Shown: positions 24,659 through 33,644, counted from the first letter of the stretch. The stretch is 64,000 bases of DNA from Pseudomonadota bacterium (GCA_023451735.1 JAEXYH010000047.1:39394-103393), one strand, 5' to 3'. Notes: a model not told the origin generated them from the letters alone. Translations and numbers: made by a program.

Positions 24659-25591
24659 TCAGATCCGAAGAGAATCCGAAAGCTCCTTCAAAATCTGTGC
24701 ACTGCGTGTCAGCGCCTGCTGCTCTGAAGGTTCGAGGTCGGGCAGAAGATCGGCCGTCACACCGCGGGCACCGACGACGCGTGGCAAGGACAGGGTTACA
24801 TTGTCGACGCCGGCCACGTGATCGGTATGGATCGATACTGAAAGCACAGATCCCTCGTCCCGCGTGATCGCCCGAACGATCCGGGCAATACCGGCGCCGA
24901 TCCCGTAATAGGTCGCACCCTTGCCTTCGATGATCTTGTAGGCGGCATTGCGTACGTCGTGGTCGATCGCCTTGCGGACCTCCTCGGTGATCGGTCGGCC
25001 GAGCTGCGCGGCAAACGAGATCAGATCGGCCGAACCGGCAACCGCACCCGACCACGCAAGCACTTCGCTATCTCCATGTTCGCCGATCACGAAGGCCGGA
25101 ATCGATTGCGGCGAGATCTCGATATGCCGGGCGAGCAGGCTGCGGAACCGCGCCGTATCGAGGATGGTACCCGACCCGATCACCCGGTGGCGCGGCAGGC
25201 CGGAAATCTTTGCGGCAATATGGGTGATGATATCGACCGGATTGGCCGCGACCAGCAGGATCGGATCGGGCACGACAGCCAGGATCTCGCTGACAATGCT
25301 GCGGATGACGGCGGCATTCCGTTCCAGAAGCTCGAGCCGCCCCTCTCCGGGTCGCTGCCCCACACCCGCGGAAAGAACGACGATCCCGGCCCCGGCGAGA
25401 TCCGCATAACCACCGGCCCGCACCCGCGTTGCGGACATGAACGGCACGGCATGGGAAATATCCTCGGCCTGTGCCACCGCCAAGGCCTCGTTCTTGTCCA
25501 CGAACACGATCTCGTTGGCATAACCGGCAATCGCCAGCGCGAAACCCGCCGAACTGCCGACCATGCCTGCACCGACAATGCCTATCTTCAT
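24659..25591 (-). CDS. L-lactate dehydrogenase
   Basis: The 310-residue NAD-dependent enzyme has GIVGAGMVGSSAGFAL at the N-terminus, the NAD-binding acidic VFVDKNE, the specificity loop GVGQRPGEGRLELL, the NPVD segment (VAANPVDIIT) and the catalytic His in VIGEHGDSEV. Gln at the specificity position of the GQRPGE loop favours lactate over malate, which would carry Arg. A separate malate dehydrogenase is encoded at 55289-56251. ATG at 25591 has GGAG upstream. It lies 61 bp after the enolase-superfamily gene in a run of catabolic genes and may handle a 2-hydroxy acid from that pathway. Confidence 0.85.
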   Translation of the reverse strand: MKIGIVGAGMVGSSAGFALAIAGYANEIVFVDKNEALAVAQAEDISHAVPFMSATRVRAGGYADLAGAGIVVLSAGVGQRPGEGRLELLERNAAVIRSIVSEILAVVPDPILLVAANPVDIITHIAAKISGLPRHRVIGSGTILDTARFRSLLARHIEISPQSIPAFVIGEHGDSEVLAWSGAVAGSADLISFAAQLGRPITEEVRKAIDHDVRNAAYKIIEGKGATYYGIGAGIARIVRAITRDEGSVLSVSIHTDHVAGVDNVTLSLPRVVGARGVTADLLPDLEPSEQQALTRSAQILKELSDSLRI

Positions 25592-25652
25592 CGCAATCAC
25601 TCCGTGAAATGCGGCAACCATAGCAGCTCGGCATCACGGCGCCATGGCGAAA

Positions 25653-26777
25653 TCAGCCGATCCGTGTGGCGCAAAGACGCTCCTCATCCAGCACAACGCC
25701 AAGCCCCGGCGCATCGCCCAATTCCAGCCAGCCATCGCTGTGCTTGAGCGGTGAGACCATCGGATAGTCCCGCCGCTCTTCGCTCCATTCGGGATTGTCG
25801 TAAGGATATTCGAGAAACGGCGCGTCCCCTGCCCCGGCCGTCAGATGCGCGTTGGCAAGCACCCCGATTCCGTTCGTCCAGCTATGCGGGGTAAACATCA
25901 CGCCTGCTTCGCGCGCCTGATAGACAAGCCGCCGGCAGCCGCTAATGCCACCCACCAGCGCCACATCCGGCTGGATCACATCGAAGGCACGCTCCTCGAT
26001 GATATCGCGGAATTCATAAAGCTCGCGGGTCATCTCCCCGCCGGCGATCCTCACCGAAGTCGCCTCCTTCAACGCCTTCATACCCTTTCGGTCGGAGCGG
26101 AACAACGGCTCCTCCATCCAGTAGATGCCGAGCGTTTCCAGCTCCTTCGCCACGAAAAGCGCATCCTTGAAAGTCCAGGGCAGCGTCGTATCCCAAGGCA
26201 TGCGCCAGCCCTGGTTACAGTCGACCATCAATTCCATCCGGTCACCCACCCTCTCTCTGATCGCCTCCAGCGCCCTCACATCGTCGCGCCATCCTGAACG
26301 GCCGCCAGCCGACGAGGAGAAGCGCACCTTCATCGCCGGAAAACCCTCGTTGATATAGCGCTGCGCCTGATCGGCCATCGCCGATGGATCGCGAAGCACG
26401 CCGGAAGAGGCGTAGAGTTTCACTCTGTCCGACCGTCCACCAAGCATGCGCCACACCGGCTCGCCGGTGATTTTTCCAGAAAGATCCCAAAGCGCCAGAT
26501 CCAGAGGCCAGCAGCGGCCATAGTGGAAATTGATATGAGACAGGACCTCGTAATGCCGCTCCAGGTGCCGCGGATCCTCACCGATAAACAGCTCTTCGTG
26601 CCCTTCGAACCCTTTCATCAGGTCGCCCGAGCCGATGCCTTCGCGGCCTTCGTCATCCCGAACCCTGACGATCGTTGCATCGAAATGCCGCCGCGCGCGC
26701 CCGTCCCAGCTCGCCTTGAAAGGCGGATCGAGAGGGAGACGGTGATGGGTAATCTCGATGGATGTGATGCGGCTCAT
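25653..26777 (-). CDS. Mandelate racemase/muconate lactonizing enzyme-family protein (enolase superfamily)
   Basis: The 374-residue enzyme has the enolase-superfamily layout: N-terminal capping domain (1-125), then a TIM barrel. Metal ligands are Asp in LMVDCNQGW, Glu in WMEEPL and Glu in IAGGEMT. The MR-subgroup catalytic pair is visible as Asp in IQPDVALVGG and His in MFTPHSWTNG, with a Lys in AMKVRF. This predicts proton abstraction next to a carboxylate, as in acid-sugar dehydratases and racemases; the substrate is unknown. GGAGAGGA precedes ATG 26777. It follows the aldehyde dehydrogenase gene on the same strand across a REP-like palindrome. Confidence 0.87.
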   Translation of the reverse strand: MSRITSIEITHHRLPLDPPFKASWDGRARRHFDATIVRVRDDEGREGIGSGDLMKGFEGHEELFIGEDPRHLERHYEVLSHINFHYGRCWPLDLALWDLSGKITGEPVWRMLGGRSDRVKLYASSGVLRDPSAMADQAQRYINEGFPAMKVRFSSSAGGRSGWRDDVRALEAIRERVGDRMELMVDCNQGWRMPWDTTLPWTFKDALFVAKELETLGIYWMEEPLFRSDRKGMKALKEATSVRIAGGEMTRELYEFRDIIEERAFDVIQPDVALVGGISGCRRLVYQAREAGVMFTPHSWTNGIGVLANAHLTAGAGDAPFLEYPYDNPEWSEERRDYPMVSPLKHSDGWLELGDAPGLGVVLDEERLCATRIG

Positions 26778-26824
26778 ATTGTCCTCTCCCACCTCAGGCT
26801 TAGCGTCTCGAATCTTTCATGGCC

Positions 26825-26869
26825 GCTTGTGTTGGATCCTCGGGCTTGACCCGAGAATCCAACACAAGC
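26825..26869. repeat. REP-like 20-bp palindrome (copy 1)
   Basis: GCTTGTGTTGGATCCTCGGG and its inverted copy (26850-26869, one mismatch) flank a 5-bp loop. The GGATCCTCGGG...CCCGAG core recurs at 63605-63650 and, in decayed form, at 30598-30683, marking a dispersed intergenic repeat family typical of rhizobial genomes. It could also act as an mRNA-stabilising or terminating hairpin between the dehydrogenase and the MR-type gene. Confidence 0.75.
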
Positions 26870-26917
26870 CGACCACCCTTCACCGTCAACATGCACTCAC
26901 ATGTGGGCGAAAACACC

Positions 26918-28417
26918 TCATCCGAATTGCTGCCAGATCGTCTTGTAGTCGCAATATTTGTCGATCGCGTGCACCGAACGATCCCGCCCGAAACCGGACT
27001 GTTTGAAGCCGCCGAACGGAGTCGAAAAGTTCGACATGTCATAACTGTTGATCCACACCGTGCCGGCATGCAGCGCCTCGGAAAAGCGATGCGCCCGGTC
27101 CATGTCCCTGGTGAACACCGCACTGGCCAGGCCATAGATCGTATCATTGGCAAGCCTCAGCGCCTCCTCCTCCGTATCGAAGGGGATCACCGCCAGAACC
27201 GGTCCGAAGATTTCCTGCCGCGCGAGGCTCATGTCGTTGGTCATGTCTACGAACAGCCCGGGGGAAATGTAATAGCCGCCGGTTTCCGACATCACCTGCT
27301 CGGCCCCGAAGACACGTCGCGCACCCTCCTTTTCGCCGGCGGCAATCATGCCGAGCACCTTGACCATATGCGCCTCCTCGATCAGCGCACCGATCTGTGC
27401 CGACGGCTCGAAAGGATGCGCCAGCGGGATATCGCTCTTTGTCACCGCCTCGATCTTCTCAATCAGCTTTTCCTGCACCGAGCGTTGGACGAGAAGCCTT
27501 GTCGAGGCGTGACAGGTCTCGCCGGAATTGTAGAAACAGCCCCAGGCGACGGCGGAAGCCGCTGCATCGAGATCCGCATCCTCGAACACGACCAGCGGCG
27601 ATTTGCCGCCAAGCTCAAGCGCCACCCGCTTGACGTTAGATTGCGCCGCATAGCCCATGATCAGCTTGCCGACCTCGGTCGAGCCTGTAAAGGCGATCAT
27701 ATCTACGTCCATATGCAGAGCCAGCGGCTTGCCCGCCTCCTCACCGTAACCGGTGACAACGTTCAGCACGCCGGCCGGAAGCCCGGCCTCGACCGCCAGC
27801 GCCGCAAGTCGGATCGCCGATAGCGACGACTGCTCGGCAGGCTTCAGCACGACGGAATTTCCGGCCGCGACCGCTGGCCCCAGCTTCCAGGCATCGATGA
27901 TCATCGGATAGTTCCACGGCGTGATCGCCCCGATCACCCCAAGCGGAACCTTGCGCACCAAGGCGCGCGCATTCGGCCCGGTCGGCGCGATCTCGTCGTA
28001 AAGCTTGTCGATCATCTCGGCGTAGAACTGGATGCCGTCAGCGCAGAGGCGTACATCGACATTCAGCGAGGCCAGAACCGGCTTACCGACATCGAGCGTT
28101 TCCAATATCGCCAGCTCCTCGCCGTGGGCACGGATCAACTCCGCCCATTTCAGCATGATCCTCTTTTTCTCAAGCGGATCCTTCTTTCGCCAGATGCCGC
28201 TTTCGAATGCGGCTCGCGCCGAAGCGACGGCAACATCGATATCCACCTGCTCGCCACGGGCCAGCTCAGCGCCCGGCTTGCCATCCATCGGGCGGAGACG
28301 GGTGAAGGTCCGCCCCGACGCCGCAGCGCGATAGCCGCCATCGATAAAATGCCGGCCTTCGGGCTTGAGCGCGGAGAGCGCATTTTCCCAGTAAGTCCGG
28401 CTATAGGTCCTGGACAT
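26918..28417 (-). CDS. Aldehyde dehydrogenase (ALDH superfamily)
   Basis: The 499-residue NAD(P)-dependent enzyme oxidises an aldehyde to a carboxylate. Visible are the co-substrate motif ITPWNYPMIIDAWKLGPAVA, the glycine motif FTGSTEVGKLIM, the general-base Glu in LELGGKSP and the nucleophile Cys in YNSGETCHASTRL. Overall similarity is to betaine-aldehyde/gamma-aminobutyraldehyde-type enzymes, but substrate cannot be fixed. It begins 12 bp after the Fe-dependent alcohol dehydrogenase stop, so the pair probably oxidises an alcohol to an acid in two steps. Confidence 0.92.
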   Translation of the reverse strand: MSRTYSRTYWENALSALKPEGRHFIDGGYRAAASGRTFTRLRPMDGKPGAELARGEQVDIDVAVASARAAFESGIWRKKDPLEKKRIMLKWAELIRAHGEELAILETLDVGKPVLASLNVDVRLCADGIQFYAEMIDKLYDEIAPTGPNARALVRKVPLGVIGAITPWNYPMIIDAWKLGPAVAAGNSVVLKPAEQSSLSAIRLAALAVEAGLPAGVLNVVTGYGEEAGKPLALHMDVDMIAFTGSTEVGKLIMGYAAQSNVKRVALELGGKSPLVVFEDADLDAAASAVAWGCFYNSGETCHASTRLLVQRSVQEKLIEKIEAVTKSDIPLAHPFEPSAQIGALIEEAHMVKVLGMIAAGEKEGARRVFGAEQVMSETGGYYISPGLFVDMTNDMSLARQEIFGPVLAVIPFDTEEEALRLANDTIYGLASAVFTRDMDRAHRFSEALHAGTVWINSYDMSNFSTPFGGFKQSGFGRDRSVHAIDKYCDYKTIWQQFG

Positions 28418-28429
28418 TGCAGCACCTCC

Positions 28430-29575
28430 TCAAAGCGTTTTCGGCATTGCCATCATCTTTGCGGCAAAGTCATCGATATCCGCCTCCGTGACCTCGCGTA
28501 TGGTCGAACACCGCATCGGCTGATTTTCGGGCGCCCGCATCTCCGCGGCCAAATCCTCAGCGGAGAAGGCGCTGAATGCTTTCGGCAGAGCCCGCTCCAC
28601 ACCGCAGTGATCCATCAGCTCGGAAACGAATTCCGGTAGGTCTTTTGCCTCATTCAGCCCGATAGCCCGCGCCGCCTCATTGAGATCGGCTGTATCGCTG
28701 TCTACCAGCCAGGAAAGTGTCGCTTCGAAGCCCAGCGCCGTAGCCAGCCCGTGATGTATCGGAGCAAGCCCGGCGAGTGCGTGGCTGAGAGTGTGGGCGA
28801 TGGCCGTACCGCAATTGTCGATGGCGATACCGGCATAACAGGAGCCCAATAGCACCTTGCCGCGCGCCTCCAGATTACCCGGCGCCTTTACCGCGGCCTC
28901 CAGCGAGCCTGCGACCAGCCGCATTGCCTCATGCGCATAAAGCTTTGCGCCCGTATGGGCATTGCGGTTGGTCGCGGCCTCGAAGGCGTGAATGAAGGCG
29001 TCCATGCCGCACCATGCCGTCAGGGTCGGCGGCAGCGAGATCGTCAGTTCCGGGTCGAGCAAAACCACATCGGCCTTGGTCTCCCCTCCCCAGATCCAGA
29101 GTTTTTTGCCCTCCGGTCCGGCGAAGATATTGGTAGCGGACGTCTCGGACCCCGTGCCGGCCGTGGTCGGCACCATGATCTTCTTCAGCGGTTTTTTCGG
29201 CAATGGATTGGCCGCCAGCGCATAAAACATCGGGTCTTCGCCCGATGCCCCGCAACAGGCCGCTACCTTGGCAATATCGAGTGCCGATCCCCCACCGACA
29301 CCGATCACCATATCCCTGCCCTTCGCCATGCTGCTGGCTGCCCGCAGATGTGCGATCTTCGGCTCACCGGAAAAATCGGAATAGATACGCGCCGTAACCC
29401 TTTTCTGATCGAGCACATCGATCATCTCTTCTGCGAGCCCGGACCGAGCAAGGAAACCATCCATGACGATCAGCACGTTAGATATGTTGTCGAAGCGTCT
29501 GACAGCATTGACCAGACCCTTTGATATCCCAGGGCCGAATTCGATTTCGGGAACGAAGGAGGTCGAGAATTTCAC
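28430..29575 (-). CDS. Iron-containing alcohol dehydrogenase
   Basis: The 381-residue enzyme belongs to family III (Fe-dependent) alcohol dehydrogenases, including maleylacetate-reductase-like members. The NAD site is GVGGGSALDIAKV, and metal ligands lie in WCGMDAFIHAFE and in IAHTLSHALAGLAPIHHGLA (Asp plus three His). The start is GTG at 29575, with GAAGGAGG just upstream. It is the first gene of the minus-strand catabolic run and faces the LysR gene across 97 bp, the classic divergent arrangement of a LysR regulator and its target operon. Confidence 0.9.
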   Translation of the reverse strand: MKFSTSFVPEIEFGPGISKGLVNAVRRFDNISNVLIVMDGFLARSGLAEEMIDVLDQKRVTARIYSDFSGEPKIAHLRAASSMAKGRDMVIGVGGGSALDIAKVAACCGASGEDPMFYALAANPLPKKPLKKIMVPTTAGTGSETSATNIFAGPEGKKLWIWGGETKADVVLLDPELTISLPPTLTAWCGMDAFIHAFEAATNRNAHTGAKLYAHEAMRLVAGSLEAAVKAPGNLEARGKVLLGSCYAGIAIDNCGTAIAHTLSHALAGLAPIHHGLATALGFEATLSWLVDSDTADLNEAARAIGLNEAKDLPEFVSELMDHCGVERALPKAFSAFSAEDLAAEMRAPENQPMRCSTIREVTEADIDDFAAKMMAMPKTL

Positions 29576-29659
29576 AAGGCACCGACTGAGCGAGGATTAC
29601 CCGTACAATCTGCATCACAATCTCAGCGCTTCAAATCCATCAAAATATCGGCATAGTTG

Positions 29660-29674
29660 ATGATCTGAGATCAT
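29660..29674. promoter_or_regulatory. 15-bp palindrome ATGATC-TGA-GATCAT overlapping the lysR start
   Basis: The two 6-bp arms are perfectly inverted around TGA, and the right arm contains the first two bases of the ATG at 29673. It lies 85 bp upstream of the divergent Fe-alcohol dehydrogenase start. The site fits autoregulation or divergent control by the LysR protein, although it lacks the strict T-N11-A pattern. Assignment is inference. Confidence 0.35.
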
Positions 29675-30581
29675 GGAGAGCCAGGTGCTGGATCGCATAC
29701 CGCTCGAAGCATTTCGCGTGTTCGACGCAGCCTGCCGATACATGAACTTTTCCCGCGCCGGGCGGGAACTGCACATCACTCAGGCCGCTGTCAGCCGCCG
29801 TATCCAGCGTCTGGAGGACCAGCTCGGCGCAAAACTCTTCACCCGTCGCGGACGCAATCTTGCCCTGACGCCGGAAGGTGAGCGCTTGGCGCAGCGGGTG
29901 CGTGCGACGCTGGAATATCTGGAAGAAAGCCTCGAACCCTTTCGTGGCGGCGGTCTCGAAACGATCTCCATCGCCGCCAGCGGCTCGGTCTCACATCTCT
30001 GGCTTGCCAAACGCCTGAAGGATTTCGACAACGGTAATCCGTCCGTTTCCGTCAGGCTCCTGACGACCGACGCTCCCTCGGAACTTGCCTCCGAGGCGAA
30101 CGATCTGGTTATCCTTTATTCCGCCGGCGAACACCCGCGATGGAACCTGACACCTCTGATGAAGGAGATTCTCGTACCCGTTGCATCACCGGATTTCATC
30201 GAAAAGCACAAGCTCGATCCTGTCGCGCTTGGCCCCGACGAGATCGCCGGTCTCGACCTGATCGACTACGAGCGCTTCAACGCCCACTGGATCTCGTTCC
30301 GCCAATGGTTCGCGCGGTTTTCCGATCCGCCGAAGGTGCGCATTACGCCCCGCCTCTCCTTCTCCACCTATTCTCTGGCGGTCGATGCCGCTCTGCGAGG
30401 CAAAGGGGTCACGCTCGGCAGTATCGGTTTGATCGCGGATGAACTGGCCTCGGGTGCGCTCGTCGAGCTCGGGGCACGGCGTCTCGAAACTGGTTACGGT
30501 TATCACCTCGGCATGCCGCGCTATCGTTCACTGACGCCGGGTGCCGCGCGGCTGCACCAGCATCTGTCGTTGGGGATTTGA
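29673..30581 (+). CDS. LysR-family regulator, GcvA-like
   Basis: The 302-residue protein has an N-terminal winged helix with LEAFRVFDAACRYMNFSRAG and ITQAAVSRRIQRLEDQLG (recognition helix region about 35-55), then an effector domain (about 95-290). The short N-terminal form and IPLEAFRVFDAA start are typical of the GcvA/AmpR-like LysR group in rhizobia. It is divergent from the Fe-alcohol dehydrogenase - aldehyde dehydrogenase - MR-type genes and is the likely regulator of that run. Inducer unknown. Confidence 0.9.
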   Translation: MESQVLDRIPLEAFRVFDAACRYMNFSRAGRELHITQAAVSRRIQRLEDQLGAKLFTRRGRNLALTPEGERLAQRVRATLEYLEESLEPFRGGGLETISIAASGSVSHLWLAKRLKDFDNGNPSVSVRLLTTDAPSELASEANDLVILYSAGEHPRWNLTPLMKEILVPVASPDFIEKHKLDPVALGPDEIAGLDLIDYERFNAHWISFRQWFARFSDPPKVRITPRLSFSTYSLAVDAALRGKGVTLGSIGLIADELASGALVELGARRLETGYGYHLGMPRYRSLTPGAARLHQHLSLGI

Positions 30582-30597
30582 GGCAACAATACCCCGT

Positions 30598-30683
30598 TGG
30601 TCATGCTTGAGCTTGTCCCAGGCATCCAATCACAGCCTTGATGGGCTGCAGCCTGCGCAAAACCTCCACACAAAGCCGAGGAT
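30598..30683. repeat. Decayed member of the REP-like repeat family (copy 2)
   Basis: GGTCATGCTTGAGCTTGTCC, CAGGCATCCAATCA and the later GCCGAGGATGACG resemble the arms of the palindromes at 26825 and 63605 but no longer pair well. It lies between the convergent LysR gene and atpC. I see no gene here. Confidence 0.4.
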
Positions 30684-30700
30684 GACGAAGAGACTACCCG

Positions 30701-30730
30701 AAAACGCAAAAGGCGGCCCAATGGACCGCC
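30701..30730 (-). terminator. Rho-independent terminator of the atp operon
   Basis: On the minus strand GGCGGTCC pairs with GGGCCGCC (one G-U pair) around ATT, followed by TTTTGCGTTTTC. It lies 28 bp after the atpC stop. Confidence 0.8.
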
Positions 30731-30757
30731 CTGAAAGATTGTTGCGTCCTGCCGAAA

Positions 30758-31165
30758 TCAGGCTGCGACGACGATGCCGTTCAGCTGCGTCAGATCCGTC
30801 AGGAACTGTTCGAGCCGGGTCTTGTGCTCATCGCCGGCTGCCTTGCCGAGCTCGGCCTGCGTCGTCTCGATACGGCGCTGCAGCGTGTCTGCGGTCAGTT
30901 CGTTAGCCGGAATAGCGGCATCAGCCAGAAGCGTGCAGCTCTCGGGCAGGATGTCGGCAAAACCACCGAACACCACGTATTTGTTGACCTGTCCGGAAGC
31001 GAGCTTTACCGAAACAATGCCCGGCTTGATCGTCGTCATCGTCGGCGCGTGCTGGGCAAGCACCGTCATCTCGCCAAGCGTCGCCGGGATCACCACTTCG
31101 GATACCTTTTCCGAAACGAGCAGGCGCTCGGGCGAAACCAGCTCAAAATTGAAAGCGTCGGCCAT
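30758..31165 (-). CDS. atpC: ATP synthase F1 epsilon subunit
   Basis: The 135-residue subunit forms the central stalk with gamma and inhibits ATP hydrolysis. It shows the N-terminal beta-sandwich (FELVSPERLLVSEKVSEVVI, GEMTVLAQHAPTMTTIKPGI) and a C-terminal helical hairpin (about 85-135). Last gene of atpHAGDC, 111 bp after atpD with a hairpin in the gap, and followed by a terminator. Confidence 0.96.
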   Translation of the reverse strand: MADAFNFELVSPERLLVSEKVSEVVIPATLGEMTVLAQHAPTMTTIKPGIVSVKLASGQVNKYVVFGGFADILPESCTLLADAAIPANELTADTLQRRIETTQAELGKAAGDEHKTRLEQFLTDLTQLNGIVVAA

Positions 31166-31236
31166 GAAGGTCCACTTCCCCTAATTCCCACGTCGATGAA
31201 TATCTTAACGTAGGCTTGCGTGTCTTATGCAGGAAT

Positions 31237-31261
31237 GACGCGCCGAAATATCCGGCGCGCC
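31237..31261 (-). other. GC-rich hairpin in the atpD-atpC gap
   Basis: On the minus strand GGCGCGCCG pairs with CGGCGCGTC (one G-U pair) around GATATTT. No U-run follows (ATTCCTGCA), so it is not a standard terminator. It sits 15 bp after the atpD stop and could protect the upstream mRNA or lower atpC output; both are inference. Confidence 0.5.
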
Positions 31262-31276
31262 GTTTCAGTCTTTAAA

Positions 31277-32707
31277 TTAAGCGGCTTCAGCCAGCTTCTT
31301 TGCCTTTTCCATCGCTTCTTCGATGGAACCGACCATGTAGAAGGCAGCTTCCGGCAGATGGTCGTAGTCACCGTTGACCAGGCCCTTGAAGCCCTTGATC
31401 GTGTCTTCGAGAGCAACCAGCTTGCCCGGCGAACCGGTGAAGACTTCAGCAACGAAGAACGGCTGCGACAGGAAGCGCTCGATCTTGCGGGCGCGGGCAA
31501 CGGTCATCTTGTCCTCTTCGGACAGTTCGTCCATGCCGAGGATGGCGATGATGTCCTGCAGCGACTTGTAGCGCTGCAGCGTCGTCTGAACCTTACGAGC
31601 GATGTCGTAATGCTCTTCGCCGACGATCAGCGGGTCGAGCATGCGCGACGTGGAGTCGAGCGGATCGACGGCCGGGTAGATACCCTTTTCAGCGATCGAA
31701 CGCGACAGAACCGTCGTTGCGTCCAGGTGGGCGAACGAGGTTGCCGGCGCCGGGTCGGTCAAGTCGTCGGCGGGGACGTAAATGGCCTGAACCGAGGTGA
31801 TCGAGCCCGTTGTCGTGGTGGTGATGCGTTCCTGCATCTGGCCCATGTCGGTGGCCAGCGTCGGCTGATAGCCAACAGCCGAAGGAATACGGCCGAGCAG
31901 AGCCGACACTTCCGAACCAGCCTGCGTGAAGCGGAAGATGTTGTCGACGAAGAACAGAACGTCCTGGCCCTTGTCACGGAAGTCTTCAGCGATCGTCAGA
32001 CCCGTCAGGGCGACGCGAGCGCGAGCGCCTGGCGGTTCGTTCATCTGGCCGTAAACCAGAGCAGCCTTGGAGCCTTCGCCGCCGCCATGCTTGTTGACGC
32101 CCGATTCGATCATTTCGTGGTAAAGGTCGTTACCTTCGCGGGTACGTTCACCCACGCCGGCGAAGACCGAGTAACCACCATGCGCCTTGGCGACGTTGTT
32201 GATCAGCTCCATGATCAGAACCGTCTTGCCGACGCCGGCGCCGCCGAACAGGCCGATCTTGCCGCCCTTGGCGTAAGGAGCCAGAAGGTCGACGACCTTG
32301 ATGCCGGTGACGAGGATCTGGCCTTCGGTCGACTGATCGACATAGGCCGGAGCGTCCTGGTGGATGGCCCGAAGCGTCGTGCGGTCCAGCGGACCGGCTT
32401 CGTCGACCGGCTCGCCGATGACGTTCATGATGCGGCCGAGCGTCTGGTCACCAACCGGAACCGAGATCGGGGAACCCGTATCGGTAACCTTCTGGCCGCG
32501 AACGAGACCTTCGGTCGAGTCCATAGCGATGGTACGGACCTGGTTTTCACCAAGGTGCTGCGCGACTTCGAGAACCAGGCGATTGCCATTGTTCTCGGTT
32601 TCAAGCGCGTTGAGGATCGCCGGCAGTTCGCCGTCGAACGCGACGTCGACGACAGCGCCGATAACCTGGGTCACTTTGCCGAGGGACGAGCCCGTTGCGG
32701 TAGCCAT
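31277..32707 (-). CDS. atpD: ATP synthase F1 beta subunit
   Basis: The 476-residue catalytic subunit has the P-loop GGAGVGKTVLIMELI (about 155), GERTREGNDLYHEM with the catalytic Glu region, the DNIFRFTQAGSEVSALLGR Walker-B segment and the signature PAVDPLDSTS. Three copies alternate with alpha in F1 to make ATP. It lies 23 bp after atpG in the atpHAGDC operon. Confidence 0.98.
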   Translation of the reverse strand: MATATGSSLGKVTQVIGAVVDVAFDGELPAILNALETENNGNRLVLEVAQHLGENQVRTIAMDSTEGLVRGQKVTDTGSPISVPVGDQTLGRIMNVIGEPVDEAGPLDRTTLRAIHQDAPAYVDQSTEGQILVTGIKVVDLLAPYAKGGKIGLFGGAGVGKTVLIMELINNVAKAHGGYSVFAGVGERTREGNDLYHEMIESGVNKHGGGEGSKAALVYGQMNEPPGARARVALTGLTIAEDFRDKGQDVLFFVDNIFRFTQAGSEVSALLGRIPSAVGYQPTLATDMGQMQERITTTTTGSITSVQAIYVPADDLTDPAPATSFAHLDATTVLSRSIAEKGIYPAVDPLDSTSRMLDPLIVGEEHYDIARKVQTTLQRYKSLQDIIAILGMDELSEEDKMTVARARKIERFLSQPFFVAEVFTGSPGKLVALEDTIKGFKGLVNGDYDHLPEAAFYMVGSIEEAMEKAKKLAEAA

Positions 32708-32730
32708 GATTCTTACCCTCTTCTTTTCGG

Positions 32731-33612
32731 TCAGAGCGCTTCCGCGCCCGAAATGATTTCAATGAGTTCCTTGGTGATCTGTGCCTGGCGCTGACGGTTG
32801 TAGGATAGCGTCAGCTTGTTGATCATGTCACCAGCGTTGCGCGTTGCATTGTCCATGGCGGACATCTGCGCACCGTAGAAGGAAGCGTTGTTTTCGAGCA
32901 GCGCCCGGAAGATCTGCACCGCGATGTTCTTCGGCAGCAGCTCCTCGAGGATTTCCTCCTCGCTCGGTTCATATTCGTAGAATACCGAGGAAGAAGCATC
33001 CGTCGCCTGAGCGGCTTCGAACTTGGCCGGGATGATCTGCTGTGCGGTTGCAACCTGCGCAATCACCGACTGGAAGCGTGCGAAGAACAGCGTCGCAACG
33101 TCGAATTCGCCGGCGTTGAACATGTCCAGCACCTTGCCCGCAACCTCGTCAGCCTGGGCAAAACCGAGCTGCTTGACTTCACGGAAGGTGATGTAGTGGA
33201 CGATGTTGTCCTTGAACGAACGACGCAGAACGTCGTTGCCCTTGCGGCCGACCGTCAGGATCTTGACCGTCTTGCCCTGTGCGATGAGCTTTTGAGCATG
33301 ATCGCGCGCCAGACGGATGATCGAAGAGTTGAAGCCGCCTGCCAGACCGCGCTCGCCGGTGGCGACGATCAGGAGATGAACCTGATCCTTGCCGGTACCG
33401 GAAAGCAGCAGCGGAGCGCCCGCGTTGCCGGCGTTGGCTGCCGAAAGGCTTCCCAACACCTTGTCCATCCGTTCTGCGTAAGGACGGGCGGCTTCGGCAG
33501 CCTCCTGTGCACGACGCAGCTTCGCCGCGGCGACCATTTTCATCGCCTTGGTGATTTTCTGCGTCGCCTTGACGGAGGCGATCCGGTTTTTCAGATCCTT
33601 AAGTGAAGGCAT
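32731..33612 (-). CDS. atpG: ATP synthase F1 gamma subunit
   Basis: The 293-residue rotor subunit starts MPSLKDLKNRIASVKATQKI, and ends with the matching long C-terminal helix (NLTLSYN-like INKLTLSYNRQRQAQITKEL). ATGERGLAGGFN is the conserved central segment. Both coiled-coil arms of the central shaft are present. It lies between atpA (32 bp upstream) and atpD. Confidence 0.97.
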   Translation of the reverse strand: MPSLKDLKNRIASVKATQKITKAMKMVAAAKLRRAQEAAEAARPYAERMDKVLGSLSAANAGNAGAPLLLSGTGKDQVHLLIVATGERGLAGGFNSSIIRLARDHAQKLIAQGKTVKILTVGRKGNDVLRRSFKDNIVHYITFREVKQLGFAQADEVAGKVLDMFNAGEFDVATLFFARFQSVIAQVATAQQIIPAKFEAAQATDASSSVFYEYEPSEEEILEELLPKNIAVQIFRALLENNASFYGAQMSAMDNATRNAGDMINKLTLSYNRQRQAQITKELIEIISGAEAL

Positions 33613-33644
33613 CCGTTATCGGTCCTTGAAGCTTGATCCGTACT

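Noticed and set aside
24558..25055. Upstream extension of the PhnD-like frame into the lactate dehydrogenase gene
   Set aside because: The extension overlaps conserved lactate dehydrogenase sequence out of frame and has low-complexity Arg/Gly composition; the ATG at 24557 with AGGA is sufficient.
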